Source: Rhododendron vialii
Lineage: Eukaryota; Streptophyta; Magnoliopsida; Ericales; Ericaceae
Length of the DNA: 64,000 nucleotides
NCBI RefSeq assembly: GCF_030253575.1
Contig: NC_080568.1
Coordinates: 32,019,001 to 32,083,000 of the forward strand
Reading direction: 5' to 3'
Shown here one piece after another: positions 1 through 11,700 of this stretch (positions are counted from its first letter, which is position 1; the number at the start of each line of letters is the position of its first letter). The notes beneath the pieces are model-generated. The model saw nothing but the letters and a program-made list of their open reading frames with translations. It made no database searches and was not told the DNA's origin. A program made the translations under genes and the position numbers.

Positions 1-651
1 TATAAAATATTTATAACTACTTTATTCTAACCCTAATCTGGTATTTGGTACCGCTGGGAGCAACACCCCCCGCACCCCCCAATTACAGAAGGCCCAGTCT
101 ACTTTCACTGGAACATTGGTGATGAGTCAGATGTCGTCGCTCCGCTATGCTCCACTCGTTCCGCTCCGCTCCGACATCTGGCCTTTTTTGTATAACTCCT
201 TAGTATCTTTTCATACTTAACATATGAGCAATAGTTTTAACAGGTTGTCCTGGGACTTCCTGGTTTGCCATTACCTAAAATCTCAGGTTTGATTCTTCTC
301 ATCAACAATTTTTAGGCCACCCACCCCACTTTATGCTTAAGCGTGCAGAAAGACTGTAAGAGATACTGTACAGATTAATCCGAGGTGCGCTAAGGTGATA
401 ATGCAAGGAAAAAAAAACTCCAAATCCCAATGCTTGTGATTTTTGATAACACTGGGAGTTGGGAACAGGTTGGATTCCGTGTACTATTTTACTGTGGACC
501 ACGTATACCCTCCTCTAGAAGTACGACACGTGTCACCTTTGCATCCCACGTTCTTCCAAACTCGGTGATCTGAATTCAAAGACTGTTTGCAGACTTTCTG
601 AACCTCCCCCATGCAGGCTTCCATACTTTTGCCAGATTTCTTGGATCCGGG

Positions 652-872
652 GACCCTGCCGAGCGGCACCCCTGCCGAGCGGGTGCCGAGCGGCCAATCC
701 GGCCGTTCATCTCAGAATCAACGGCCCGAATCGAAACATCTTTTTCCTTTTCTTTTTCTTTTTTTTTAAATCCGTCGGTACCTTTACATCCGGGCCATCC
801 AAAACACTTTTGGACGGCCGAGATGCGCTCGGCACCGCTGCCAAGCACCTCTGCTTGGCAGCATCTCCCAAT
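652..872. mobile_element. GC-rich foldback (MITE-like) element
   Basis: The left arm carries several copies of a TGCCGAGCGG-type motif. The right arm, read in reverse complement, carries the matching TGCCAAGC / GTGCCGAGCG / CTCGGCCGTCC series, so the two ends can fold on each other. The stretch is clearly more GC-rich than the surrounding DNA. No coding potential and no clear target duplication were seen. It is most likely a non-autonomous DNA transposon, and its ends are approximate. Confidence 0.5.
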
Positions 873-1747
873 CCAGATTTTTTTTCTTCATCTTTCTAGT
901 TCTTAACGTAAAGAATAAAAATATGGAAAATAATTTTCACGCTTTCTTTTTTAAAATTCATACCCTTTTTTTTCTTCACATGAATTTACTATATTTGCCT
1001 TTGAATGTATAAAAAAGTGTATTGAAATAAGGACAAGATAGTAAATTGAAGTAGATAAATAAAAACAAAGAATGGAGTGTGACTTGTATAAGAGAGAGTC
1101 TGAATATTAATTTTCTAAAAATATTCGTGAATTATTTTAGTTTTTTTGATCCACTAACATCACGAGGAGACCGAATGAGTAATGGAAACTAATTAGCATA
1201 ACGCTGATCAAACTAATAGATGATGGGGTGAAATACCTAAGCAATATTTAGAGAAATTACAAATGTTCGGAGTTTTAGCGGTCCTGAGTTAAAGCAAGTG
1301 TAGTGGCCGCCTTAGGCCTCTAAAATTTTTAAAATTTCGGGGCCCTCCTACTTTTTTACCACTTACAATAATATAATAAAAGAGCCTCAATTTTCTATTT
1401 TTGCTTTAAGCCCTTGAAAAGTTAATGCCGGCTTTGCAAGCTTTGGGACAATATCTTAATGCCTATATTGGGTCAAATTCGTAGAAGTAACATCTATACC
1501 ATTTTTTTTTTTTTGGGTAAAAGTACAATTTTTTTACTTCTTCGATATAATTCACAAAAATTTGACGTAAATCCGCAAAACGTAATTTTCTTAGATACAG
1601 ACAAAACAACAAAAATCCCTAAAACCCTTGGCGGAACAAGACCTGAGTGAACCCACTTTCCACCCACACTCCCCCAAACTTTTCAGTACACTACTAACGA
1701 AAAACAAATCTTAAGAATCAAACATTAGCATACAACAGCCGGACTAC

Positions 1748-2059
1748 GGTCACCGCACGTCTTTTGGGGTCCATTCTGGATCCCAAAAATATTCATAAAT
1801 TTTAAAATAATATTTTACGGGACCCTGTAAATAATCAGCTCCAACGGATATCGGTAGATATGTTTTTTGAATTTGTAGGACGAAACTGCAAGACTAAACA
1901 ATTTTGTTCCTACGAATTCCGAAAAACATACTTACCGATATCCGTTGGAGCTGATTTTTTACAGGGTCCCGTGAAATATTATTTTAAAATTTATGAATAT
2001 TTTTCTATATTTTTTTGGGCCTGAAATGGGCCCAAAAGGCGTGCGGTGGACCGGTGACC
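1748..2059. mobile_element. MITE-like inverted-repeat element
   Basis: The ends are GGTCACCGCACG and, on the other side, a sequence ending CCGGTGACC. Inside, long arms pair: CGGGACCCTGTAAA...AATCAGCTCCAACGG on the left faces CCGTTGGAGCTGATTTTTTA...CAGGGTCCCG on the right. The central loop is about 60 bp. It is non-coding. A shorter relative with the same TACCGATAT / AGCTGATTTTT... core lies near 4520-4640. The transposon superfamily is not resolved because a target duplication is not clear. Confidence 0.7.
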
Positions 2060-2084
2060 CTAGACTTTTTGAGCATACAAACAC

Positions 2085-2290
2085 TTTTATGCTTTGTTTG
2101 GTTTGTGATTTGAGTAGTGTTTTTCGATAATGAGTGGAGAAAGAAATGAGAGTAATGATTTGAGAGAGAAGTAAAAAGTGAGCAATGAAAATAATGATTA
2201 AAAAGTTAGAGAGAGAAATAAAAGTAATAATTGAATTGAGAAATATTTTTTAAATAAAGTAATGAAGTGAACAAGGCATTACACACTAAA
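2085..2290. mobile_element. AT-rich MITE-like element, copy A
   Basis: The stretch has a TTTGTTTGGTTTG-type end followed by a purine-rich body (GAGAGAGAAATAAAAGTAATAATTG...). A second copy in the opposite orientation occupies about 38750-38945, with ...CAATTATTACTTTC...CTCTCTCC...CAACCAAACACAA. Two copies in opposite orientation support a dispersed repeat. It has no coding content. Confidence 0.5.
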
Positions 2291-2940
2291 ACTAATGGAG
2301 TGACCTACACAAACTACATCACCGGTGTGTTGGCCCCCTATGTAAATGTGATTTTGTGAAAAGTATTTGTATAATGTGGTAATATAGTACATATTAGTTT
2401 CAAATAAGTTCAGATCTCAATATATATATATAACAAATATTAATTCATTTTCACAAATATCAATACGTTTTTTCACATATATCAATTCATTTTTAATTTA
2501 TTATCCTCCATCATATAGACTTTTGTTGGAAAAAAAAAAAAAGAGTAATACAACAAAAGAAGTCTATGGTCATAAATAGGATAGGAGTAATAAAGTACTC
2601 CAGTAAGATGGCATCTAGGGAGGGTATAGGACCGTATACATGGCTCCAGAGACTAATTTAATGTAATGTACGTACGGTTCATTTACTACTAGTACCGGAC
2701 TGGCCGACTGGAGTATTTGCTTTAAGAGCTCCCGTACCCTACTCTTTGGACCAAACACCCTATTTATATAATATAGTAACAACTTAACAAACAATTTTTC
2801 GTACTTTTTTAGGACCCACGCGCTCAAACGGCAAGCTCCAAATGAGTACTGGACGACAGAAGAAGAGTACTTAAAGTAGCATTAGCATAGTACCAGATAG
2901 AGAGAGAGCAACCACCCCCCCCCCCCCCCCCACCCACATA

Positions 2941-3290
2941 GTGAGGCTCCGTAATTGGCTTATTTTTTGTTCTTATTTAAAAAAAAAATGTATTTGTTAG
3001 TTTTTTATTAATTTTTTGAAGATTATTGCATCGTTATGACGAAAGAAATCTAAAAAGTAAAAAATTATAATCGAAATCCTTTTTTTTTTAATAAAGACGA
3101 AAAAATTGGCTTATTTTTGTCTTTATTCAAAAAATTTAAGTTTTGATCGTAATTTTTTACTTTTTAAATTCCTCTCGTCATGATGATGCAATAATTTCCA
3201 AAAAATTGACGAAAAACTAACAAATACGATTTTTTTTTGAATAAGAACAAAAAAAATAAGCTAGTTGGCTTATTTAGCTGAACGAGGCCT
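2941..3290. mobile_element. Foldback MITE, family 'TTGGCTTATTTTT', copy 1
   Basis: The left arm reads TTGGCTTATTTTTTGTTC...TATTTGTTAGTTTTT. The right arm is its reverse complement, GACGAAAAACTAACAAATAC...GAACAAAAAAAATAAG, followed by AGTTGGCTTATTTAGC. Another copy with the same internal order lies at about 35305-35650, and a diverged relative at about 5440-5720. The element is non-coding. Confidence 0.65.
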
Positions 3291-4515
3291 GAGTAAATGC
3301 TCAAGGTGTTTCCGGTAGTAAAAAATTTGTAGTTTTTTTTGTGTGTTTGAGAAGTTTTTTTATTTTATTTTGCTAAGGAAAAAGGAATTTTATTAATTTT
3401 TGAAGAAGATTACAAAGATTAAACGGATCTCGAGCACACCGGCAAAACGCCACCAGAGAACCAACACCAAAGGATGACAAGAAACCAATCGCACCAAAAA
3501 CCTAAATCCTTGTGGTCGATAAGTTGTTAGGTGTTTCTGGTAGTGAATAAGTTGATGGTTTGTGAGTAGAATTACTGTACGTAAAAACGATGTTTGTTGA
3601 TAACTTTTTTGTTAGTGAAAATGATATCGTAAAATGCGTTAAGTTTTTAGTATTTTTTGTTAGTAAAAACGGGGCCTTACTCTATCTTTTTTAGTTCAAA
3701 AGTCACAGTCATTGCAAAAAATTCATCACAAGATACCAGGGATGGATTCAAAAATGTTGTTTAGTGGGGGCACCTTGTTAATCATAGTAGAGAAATTTTA
3801 TTTTTCTAGTTAACCACAATAAGATCGTTACATAATTAATTAAGGCATGCAATACAAACTACAAAAATATATAACACATACTTTCACTTAAATTATGTAA
3901 AAATAAGCACAAAATCTCAGACAAAAATTGAGAGTATGTTTTACATGCATATCGACAAGTTTTAGAATGATCGATATAGTTTTATTAATGATATTATTTT
4001 AAAATATTGCTCTCAGACTGTTAAAAATAAGTACAATTAAGAAAGAAACGATCCAAGTAGACAAATAGTTCGAAAATCAACAAGTATAAATGCACCATAT
4101 GACAAAACTGAAACATAAAACTAGTTTTATATGTATATTTTCAAGATATATGCACTTGTTTATGTGTAGTAGCACACTTAATTTTGTAATTATGCGAAAT
4201 ATACGAAAATATAACAAAATCATTTTAGTTTCGAGCGGGGAACGTGCCTCTCTTTCCCTACGTCCCTGCAAGATACCAAAAAAATATAAAAATTAAACAA
4301 ATATTATCAAAGTTTTAAATATTACGAGCACATCCACTAACAGGCTCAAGCGAAAGCAGACCAATAACCAAGTTGGCCATCGAGCTGGTCAAGAATTTGA
4401 CAGTAGAACATCCCTAAAGAACAGAAGTGCTATGTGCAAAGCAAAAATAGAAACATATCATGCACATACAATGCAAAAATTATTTAAAATGTTCATTTTT
4501 TAATCATTTTTATGG
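3291..4515. other. Intergenic stretch without a recognisable gene
   Basis: The stretch is AT-rich with only short open frames that have no family features. The part near 3376-3500, with TTTTATTAATTTTTGAAGAAG then GATTACAAAGATT and a GC-richer block, resembles the 3' tail of a reversed LINE, but no domain can be read. Confidence 0.4.
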
Positions 4516-4519
4516 AAAA

Positions 4520-4640
4520 AATTAACTCAATTTAATATCGGTAAAGGCTTTTTTAGAATTCTTAGATCGAACCAGTCAATTTTGCCCTACGAATTTTGAA
4601 AAAGCTCTTACCGATATCAAATTGAACTGATTTTTTACAA
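4520..4640. mobile_element. Short inverted repeat related to the 1748-2059 element
   Basis: AACTCAATTTAATATCGGTAA on the left faces TTACCGATATCAAATTGAACTG on the right, with matching internal sequence GGCTTTTTTAGAATTC / GAATTTTGAAAAAGCTC. The spacing of TACCGATATC and CTGATTTTTTAC is like that in the 1748-2059 element. It is probably a truncated MITE. Confidence 0.5.
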
Positions 4641-4649
4641 AAGGCCATT

Positions 4650-4910
4650 AAAATGTTTTTAAATAATATGGGATAGGATTGGTAACGAATGGAATTGGTG
4701 AAGGCTATTTTCGTATTTGTGCATCGGCAAGGAAGGAATTGGATTGTTAATATCAAGTGGAAGAGGTCCTTCTCAATACCCATAATACCCACCTTGCTAG
4801 TCCTAAGGACTAATAATCCCAACTCATTTTGAATTACCAAACACAGTATTAGTAGTCCCATAGAATTGGTAATCCAATCCCAAGTGCTAACATGGTTATC
4901 AATCGGGCCA
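4650..4910. mobile_element. Diverged MITE-like inverted repeat
   Basis: The ends are GGGATAGGATTGGTAA and TTGGTAATCCAATCCCAAG, which are imperfectly inverted. The internal words GGATTGTTAATA and TAGTCCTAAGGACTAATAATCC also pair in part. A similar architecture (GGGATACGTAATCC ... GGATTAGTAAT) is seen downstream of the TOPLESS gene at about 17865-18095. It has no coding potential. Confidence 0.4.
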
Positions 4911-5439
4911 TATAGAAAATGTGCTATGTGGGATTCAAACTTCTACTGTTCCTTCCCTTCTGCGTGGGACCACTTATAGAAAACTGTAGGATCAATTCAA
5001 ACTATACTGCTCCTTCCCTTCTGGAAAAAAAAGAAAGAAAGAAGAAAAACACTTCTACAACTCCTTTTTTTAAGAGCAATAAGTATTACTTTTTCAATAG
5101 CAATAAGTATTACTTACTACTAGTTTGTCAGTGGGATTTCCTAGTCCAGCTAGCCATGAATGACTTGTTTTTTACCGGACCATGGAAAAGATTAGTCGAA
5201 ATACGAATAAGTTGGTTCAGATACTCCGAACGGAATTGGTGAGTGCAACTTTCCAAAAATAAAACATGTGGTCGGTGGTCCCTCGTGACTGAATTTTGAT
5301 GATATGTAGCTACAAAATTGATGCTCAAAAATTCAGACATAATTGAAGTTTCCAGTTTTGGATAAAGATACTCCTTCGTTAACAACCGTCTAATGCACAT
5401 GAGTTTCACACCCCCTAACAAGTTGTGCACCATAACTTT

Positions 5440-5720
5440 TGGGTTCTGTCCTTATTCTTTTTTTTTTTGCGTTTGTTAGTTTCGCGCCAATTTTTTTTTA
5501 TGTATTATTAATTTGTCTCGACGAGAGGAATTTGAAAAAGGAAAAAATTATGAATTTTACTCAAGTAGTAATTTTTTTAGTTTTTGCTTAGATATTTCTC
5601 AAAATACTCGTGTAAAAATCAATAATTTTTACTTTTCCGATTCCTATCGTCGAGATATTAAATAAAAGTTTGGCGCAAAACTAACAAAAGCAATTTTTTT
5701 TGGAATATGGCCAAAACTAA
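5440..5720. mobile_element. Diverged member of the 'TTTGTTAGTTT' foldback family
   Basis: GCGTTTGTTAGTTTCGCGCCAA on the left is inverted on the right as TTTGGCGCAAAACTAACAAAAGC. The middle contains CGACGAGAGGAATTTG and, inverted, GATTCCTATCGTCGAG. The plan is the same as in the elements at 2941 and 35305, but diverged. Confidence 0.6.
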
Positions 5721-5891
5721 AAACATGCGGTCCACAACTTATTGGTCGGTGAAAACATCCCCTAAAGCACACATATATCTTATAGTTTTGACCACATGTG
5801 CGTTGAATCTTTGTACTTCCGTCTGTATGTGTAACATTTTAGCTCTCCTTTACAAATACAAACTCTATAGCCACAACATAATATGCACGTA

Positions 5892-6185
5892 CTCTCTCGG
5901 TCCCAAAATGAGTACTAGTTTGGTTTGCAAAACGAGAACTTGAAAATAGTAGAATTTTTTTGAAAAAGAAATTCAAACTTTCTTCATTGAATTAAAGAAC
6001 TCAATGATATGTAGTAAATTGTCAAAGAAAAAGTTCAATTTTTTCATGTAATTTTCAAGTTCTTGTTCTAGCTTTTCTGCGGACCAAAATACTCCATCCG
6101 TTCCTATTTCATAGCCCATCTTTCCTTTTTTGAATGTTCCAAAATAAGTGTCCACTTCCAAAAGTAAACACAAAAAGGGATCCAA
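5892..6185. mobile_element. Stowaway-type MITE remnants, probably two abutting
   Basis: A TA dinucleotide is followed by CTCTCTCGGTCCCAAAATGAG, close to the Stowaway terminal consensus CTCCCTCCGTCCC. The body matches the element in the COG0523 intron (AAAGTTCAATTTTTTCATG..., TTTGCGGACC). A second Stowaway-like end, ACTCCATCCGTTCC, begins near 6091, suggesting a second element next to or inside the first. Confidence 0.55.
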
Positions 6186-6977
6186 CTTTTTATTTTTGCC
6201 GTTCTTTAAACTTTAATTGTTGGGCGAACTCAGCTGTCTTAGTTGGTGTGCAACATAGGTTTCCCCAGTAGAGGCTGTGGTTCGAGGCTATGGATAGCCT
6301 TTAGATTTCCTGTTAACTAACCTACTAATTCACTAACTCTCCTAATCCCGTTGATGTATACCGCTGCTGTCACCAAAAAAAAAAAACTTTAGTTCTTGAT
6401 TATTGCTCCTTCACCTTTTTTGAATTATGAATTCCTTTTAACTTAACTGTCCAATTGTACTTTTACCACTACTTGGAACCAATAGCTCTCTAATTTGGGA
6501 GCCATAAATTATATGGCCACAAATACTCACACAAATATATTATGCATGTTCTCACATCTTTTTGGGGGTTCTATACACATTGGAGGTGTAGTGTATGTGG
6601 ACCCAAATGTGAATGCGAGTGTTTTTGTAATTGTAGAATGATTGTTGGGAGCCAAGCTTGCTGCCTAAATTTTCGGGATTTGAGAGTTTTTTTTTTTTTT
6701 TTGGACATTGCATGTACCAAAGTTATTCTATGACGGGTAAAATTGAAAAGTTAAAATTTCGTACATGTAATAATTATGCTCCCTTGAAAAGTTCGATTTC
6801 TCAAAAGGGACTCAAATTAAACAAGAGGGAGAGGGAGTACCATTTTGGACCGGAAAGAGTATTTTGTGTGTGCAAATGGGGATCCCAACCATCTAAGCTT
6901 TGTCGAGATGAGATTCGCACCAAACCAAGAGTCTTTCTACACAGGTGCACGTGGTCCTAACTACCACTTTAACAAAA

Positions 6978-7176
6978 ATGCTAAGGATGCATACATTTGT
7001 GCACATATCTTGCACATATATTTTTATGGGGTTCATCTCGTGTCCTACCAATATGATCCGAACCGCTTATTATTTTTAAAATAATGAACGATTCGGATCA
7101 TATTGGTGAGACCCGAGGTGAACCCTATAAAAATATATGTGTAAGATATGTGTAAAAGTGTATGTGCAAGTAGCAT
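6978..7176. mobile_element. Near-perfect foldback element
   Basis: The terminal word ATGCTA is repeated inverted as TAGCAT. The arms CACATATCTTGCACATATAT and, reversed, ATATATGTGTAAGATATGTG pair. The inner arms ACCAATATGATCCGAACCG and CGATTCGGATCATATTGGT pair around a short AT loop near 7075. It is a compact non-coding hairpin MITE lying about 650 bp upstream of the TOPLESS TATA box. Confidence 0.7.
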
Positions 7177-7309
7177 GACTGATGACCTAAACACCTCTGA
7201 TATGACCCCCAATACTTTTCTCAAATAATTAATTAAAAAAAGGAAAATCATTCACTAAACGGACTCAACCCCAATGAAGCTCGATACATATCGTCCATTT
7301 TTTCGCTCA

Positions 7310-7830
7310 CCTTTCGTACCCGCGATAACTGTCCTTTTCACAACCTCCTCTCGTCTCGTGAAGACGACATGCTCCCATCGGATGGCAAGTTCGTAATTCT
7401 CCCCTAAAACCGCTCCCGAAGTCTCACGGGGTCCGTCCGAGAAATCACGTCGTTTTCAACGGGGTCTCAAATCAGCTGTCCGGGCTTTTCTCGGACAACT
7501 CCCCAGGCTGTACGTCCGCCTCCTCTCTCGTCCGTCCGATTCAACCACGAAACAATTCCCTTTCCGATCCAACGGGGGACGCTCCCCGAAAAACTCAGCA
7601 CGCGTACTCGTCAGTCGCGTGTCATCATTTTCCCCTTGCCCTCGTCCGCACGACCCAGACGAAGGACAGCTGCCAGCTGTAGATTCCGCGCCGATCAACT
7701 CCGACCGGCTCGGCGGGACCCACTCGAGACTTCCTTACATAAATCGCTAACTCCACTTATCCATAAGCAGACCTACTTATCACTTCTATAAGCTATTTGG
7801 CTTATCTAGAACGCTATTTGTCGCCTCTCC
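7310..7830 (+). promoter_or_regulatory. Upstream promoter region of the TOPLESS gene
   Basis: Base composition changes here from AT-rich intergenic DNA to a GC-richer, CpG-containing stretch leading up to a TATA box. No individual transcription-factor site can be defended from sequence alone. There is no credible coding frame in it. Confidence 0.4.
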
Positions 7831-7840
7831 CTATAAAAAT
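7831..7840 (+). promoter_or_regulatory. TATA box of the TOPLESS gene
   Basis: CTATAAAAAT sits about 30 bp upstream of a pyrimidine/AT-rich start-like region near 7860-7880, and a long CT/GA-rich leader follows. The position fits a plant core promoter. The exact start site cannot be read. Confidence 0.6.
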
Positions 7841-7861
7841 CGCCATACCTGCAAGCAATGT

Positions 7862-8175
7862 CTGTATTTTATTTTCTCCGCACGATAGAGTAGAGAGAGA
7901 GAGAAAGGGAGAGAGAGAGAGAAAGAAGGGGATATAGGAGTATATATTTAGAGAGAGAAACAAGGCTAATATAGTGAGAGAAACGGACCTCGAGCTCGTC
8001 GTTTCTCTCTCTCTCTCTCTCTCTACCTCTGTTTTGCGTTCTCCGTTCTCTGCTCAATCGATCTCTTCTGTGTTCGTTTCCAAGGTATGAGCTTCCCTCT
8101 CACCGCTCTCTGTATGTACGTGTAGATATGTATACGTATATCTCGGCTCTGGAATATTTTACTTTCGACTGTTTG

Positions 8176-8252
<77 letters not shown>

Positions 8253-8773
8253 TGTTTCGCTTTAACTGCTTTTTCCTTTCCTTTCCGTCTCCGATTCCCC
8301 CTTGGTTTAAAGCTGCTTTTTTTCATGTCACCGAAAAAAAAAAGAAAAAACCCTGTTTTTTTCTCATTTCCCCTGTGTCGGTGATATATCCTAACTTTAT
8401 ATGTTGTATCTTTTCGCAGAAAATGTTGTTCTCTGTTCTAAATTGAAGATCACGTCAAGATCTAGCTCTGGTGAGAGTTTCAAATTCGTGTTATTTTTGT
8501 TTAATTTAAATTTAATTTCCGTAGTTTTTTCAATTATTTAGTTAAATTCCGAGGGGAAAAAATATTATTAGGTTAACAAATAAGTAGAGCCTCTAGCTGA
8601 CTTGTTTTTTCATTTTCTTTTATTTTTTTTATTAATTGTTTATATACGAGGGTACTTATGAATATGTGATTAGTAAGTAAATGGTTTTTTTTTTAATTGT
8701 TTTTTAGTTTTCAGATCTGCTCATTCTAAAGCTGGTTTTTGTTCCTCTGGATTCAGAGACGGCCTAGTTTACA
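7862..8773 (+). other. 5' untranslated region of the TOPLESS gene with two likely leader introns
   Basis: A leader exon rich in GA/CT repeats probably ends at 8084 (CCAAG|GTATGAG). A small second leader exon may run from about 8421 (TTTCGCAG|AAAATG) to a GTGAGAG donor near 8470. A third acceptor (TTTTCAG|ATCTGC) near 8713 leads into the ATG at 8774. The first intron holds a (CT)n-(AT)n microsatellite at about 8177-8240. Leader introns are common in plant regulatory genes. These splice sites are inferred from consensus only. Confidence 0.5.
8177..8241. repeat. (CT)n-(AT)n compound microsatellite
   Basis: About 35 bp of CT dinucleotides run directly into about 25 bp of AT dinucleotides inside the first leader intron of the TOPLESS gene. 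This is a likely length-polymorphic marker. Confidence 0.9.
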
Positions 8774-11700
8774 ATGTCGTCTCTCAGCAGAGAGCTTGTG
8801 TTCTTAATCTTACAGTTCCTAGATGAGGAAAAGTTCAAAGAGACTGTTCACAAGTAGGTGATTTTTAATTCAACTGATGTGGATATAGTTTATTTATTGG
8901 TTATTGTTCATTGTGTTGTCGTTTTCTGGTAGCTAATTAATGATCTCGAAATTGGGTATTCCTGATGTTTTAGGCTTGAACAAGAATCTGGGTTTTTCTT
9001 CAATATGAAGTATTTTGAGGATGAGGTGCACAATGGGAACTGGGATGAGGTTGAGAAGTACCTATCTGGTTTCACCAAAGTGGATGATAATCGGTACTCC
9101 ATGAAGATATTTTTCGAGATTAGAAAGCAGAAGTACCTTGAGGCATTGGATAAGTGAGCAACCTTATTATTAGTGGAATACTTTTTTTTATTCTTTTGGT
9201 GAAGGGCGGCCCGGGCGCAGTGGTAAGGTTGTTCCAACGTGACCTGGTGTCCACAGGTTTGAGTCGCGGAAAACAGCCTCTCCCCTCTTGCGGGGTAAGG
9301 TCGTGCGTATCCAACCCTTCCCAAGGGCCTAGACCTTACAATAGCGGGAGCGTCGTGCACTGGGTAGCCCTTTATTTTAACGTATTTTAAGTAGATTCTT
9401 TGCATAAAATTGTGGCATTTGCATTTTGTCACAGGCATGACCGGTCCAAGGCCGTGGATATACTGGTGAACGATCTTAAGGTTTTCTCATCATTTAATGA
9501 AGAGCTCTTTAAAGAAATAACTCAACTCTTGACGTTAGCGAACTTCAGGTAGTTAAGTATGAAGTTATAAAGTTTTTCATTCTAAAATTGCTATAGAATT
9601 GGAATTTAAGAGAACTATTTGTATTGCAGGGAAAATGAACAACTCTCTAAGTATGGGGATACAAAATCTGCAAGGGCGATTATGTTGGTTGAGCTCAAGA
9701 AGCTTATTGAAGCAAACCCATTGTTCCGTGATAAGTTGCAGTTTCCTAATCTAAAAAATTCAAGGTTACGGACTCTCATTAACCAAAGGTAATCTTACAG
9801 CGAGGTTTTGAATGGATTCCAAAGTGTTTAATGCATTTGAGATTCATGTATCAATCTTGTTGGCATGGAGTATTATGTTACGTTAAGCCGTTTTTTAATT
9901 GATTTCACAAACTTGTCTTGTTATTGGTTGGTAAGTATGTGTTGTGGAATTTCCACTAACCATTCTTACAATAGCTGTCTCTGACTTGGGCCTCAACCTC
10001 AACTGCTTAGTGATGCCTAAATTTCCTATACTTCAGTAATTAGGGTAGGGTATAGTGAATTTTAGGCAACCTAGATGGCAAATAATTAGGTTTCATGGGC
10101 ATTGATACTTATCACTCACTGTGTTATGTTTTTCAGCTTTGAAGAGAGAACTGACATTCTTTATGATTGCAGCTTAAATTGGCAACATCAACTTTGTAAA
10201 AATCCTAGGCCAAATCCAGATATCAAGACCCTTTTTGTTGATCATTCATGTGGACAACCAAATGGTGCCCGTGCTCCATCACCGGCAAACAATCCACTTC
10301 TAGGATCCCTACCAAAGGCTGGAGGTTTCCCTCCTCTGGGTGCACATGGGGTGGGTTTTTGGTGCAGTTGACTACCTAAATTAACTCAATTTCACTGTTG
10401 TTATGTCGTCTCTTATCATGTTTAAATTGATGTGTTCAGCCCTTCCAACCTACACCAGCACCAGTTCCTGCTCCCCTTGCTGGCTGGATGTCTAATCCAC
10501 CTACAGCAAGTCATGCAGCAGTTTCCGGTGGAGCTATTGGTCTGGGCGGACCTTCAATGCCAGGTACCACTTATATTGTCTTGCTATAAGCTTCTAAATT
10601 TGCTGCTATAAGGGTTTTATGCAGTCGATTTATTTCTTAATTCTCAAGTTACCTCATTGCTCTCTACAGCTGGTTTGAAGCATCCTAGGACTCCTCCAAG
10701 TAATACTCCTGTAGATTACCCATCTGGAGATTCAGATCATGTATTGAAAAGAAGGGCCATGGGGATATCGGATGAGGTTCCTTTGTTTGAGTTTGACTTT
10801 ATTCATTTTCTAATTATGTTTCTGCATTGAATTTCTGTTTTTACCTGTTTTCTTGTTAATGTAGGTAAATCTCCCTGTTAATGTGATGCCGGTGTCATTT
10901 CCTGGTCATGGCCATAGTCAAGCATTTAATGCACCGGATGACTTGCCCAAGAATGTTGCAAGGACTTTGAATCAGGGGTCATCTCCTATGAGCATGGACT
11001 TTCATCCTAACCAACAGAATATACTTCTAGGTCTGCTGTTCGGCAGTTCATTCTTTGGATTCATAGCACGTGATTTTAGTTGTTAATTTCATTTATGTGG
11101 TTTCTTTGACATTGATTTGAGAATTTGCTATGTGATGCATCAGTCGGTACAAATGTTGGGGACATCGCATTGTGGGAAGTTGGTTCTAGGGAGAGATTGG
11201 TTTTAAGAACCTTCAAAGTTTGGGATCTCGGTGCATGTTCAGTGCCTCTGCAGGTCTGTCCCTTCTTATCCTTAAGGAAAAATTACACAAATAAATATGA
11301 TGTTTAAAGCCTTAACCTTTTCTTATGGAATTTCAGGCTGCTCTAGTCAAGGATCCTGGTGTCTCAGTTAACCGCATTATTTGGAGTCCTGATGGTTCTT
11401 TATTTGGTAATTAGCTTTTAATTTACTTTGATGCTTCATTAGCATAAATTGTATTTTCATATGCAATGCCTGTGCATATGGTCTTTTACATTAATACATA
11501 CTCGTACATTATGTGAACTAAACTGATTTAATGTGTCTATCCTTTTATGTTACACAGGAGTTGCATATTCCAGGCACATTGTACAAATCTATTCTTATCC
11601 TGGTGGCGATGACGTGCGGCAACATTTGGAGGTACTTTCAGTTGACATTGATTTATATTTTTATGTTTGGAGTTTCCTATTTCAAAATTGACATTGATTT

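Noticed and set aside
9200..9290. Candidate tRNA gene (A- and B-box present)
   Set aside because: The sequence does not fold as a tRNA and continues into a SINE body with a second copy at 27640-27910.
8908..9438. 176-codon minus-strand frame over TOPLESS exons 2-3
   Set aside because: It runs antisense through exons and the SINE of a well-supported gene, and has no family features.
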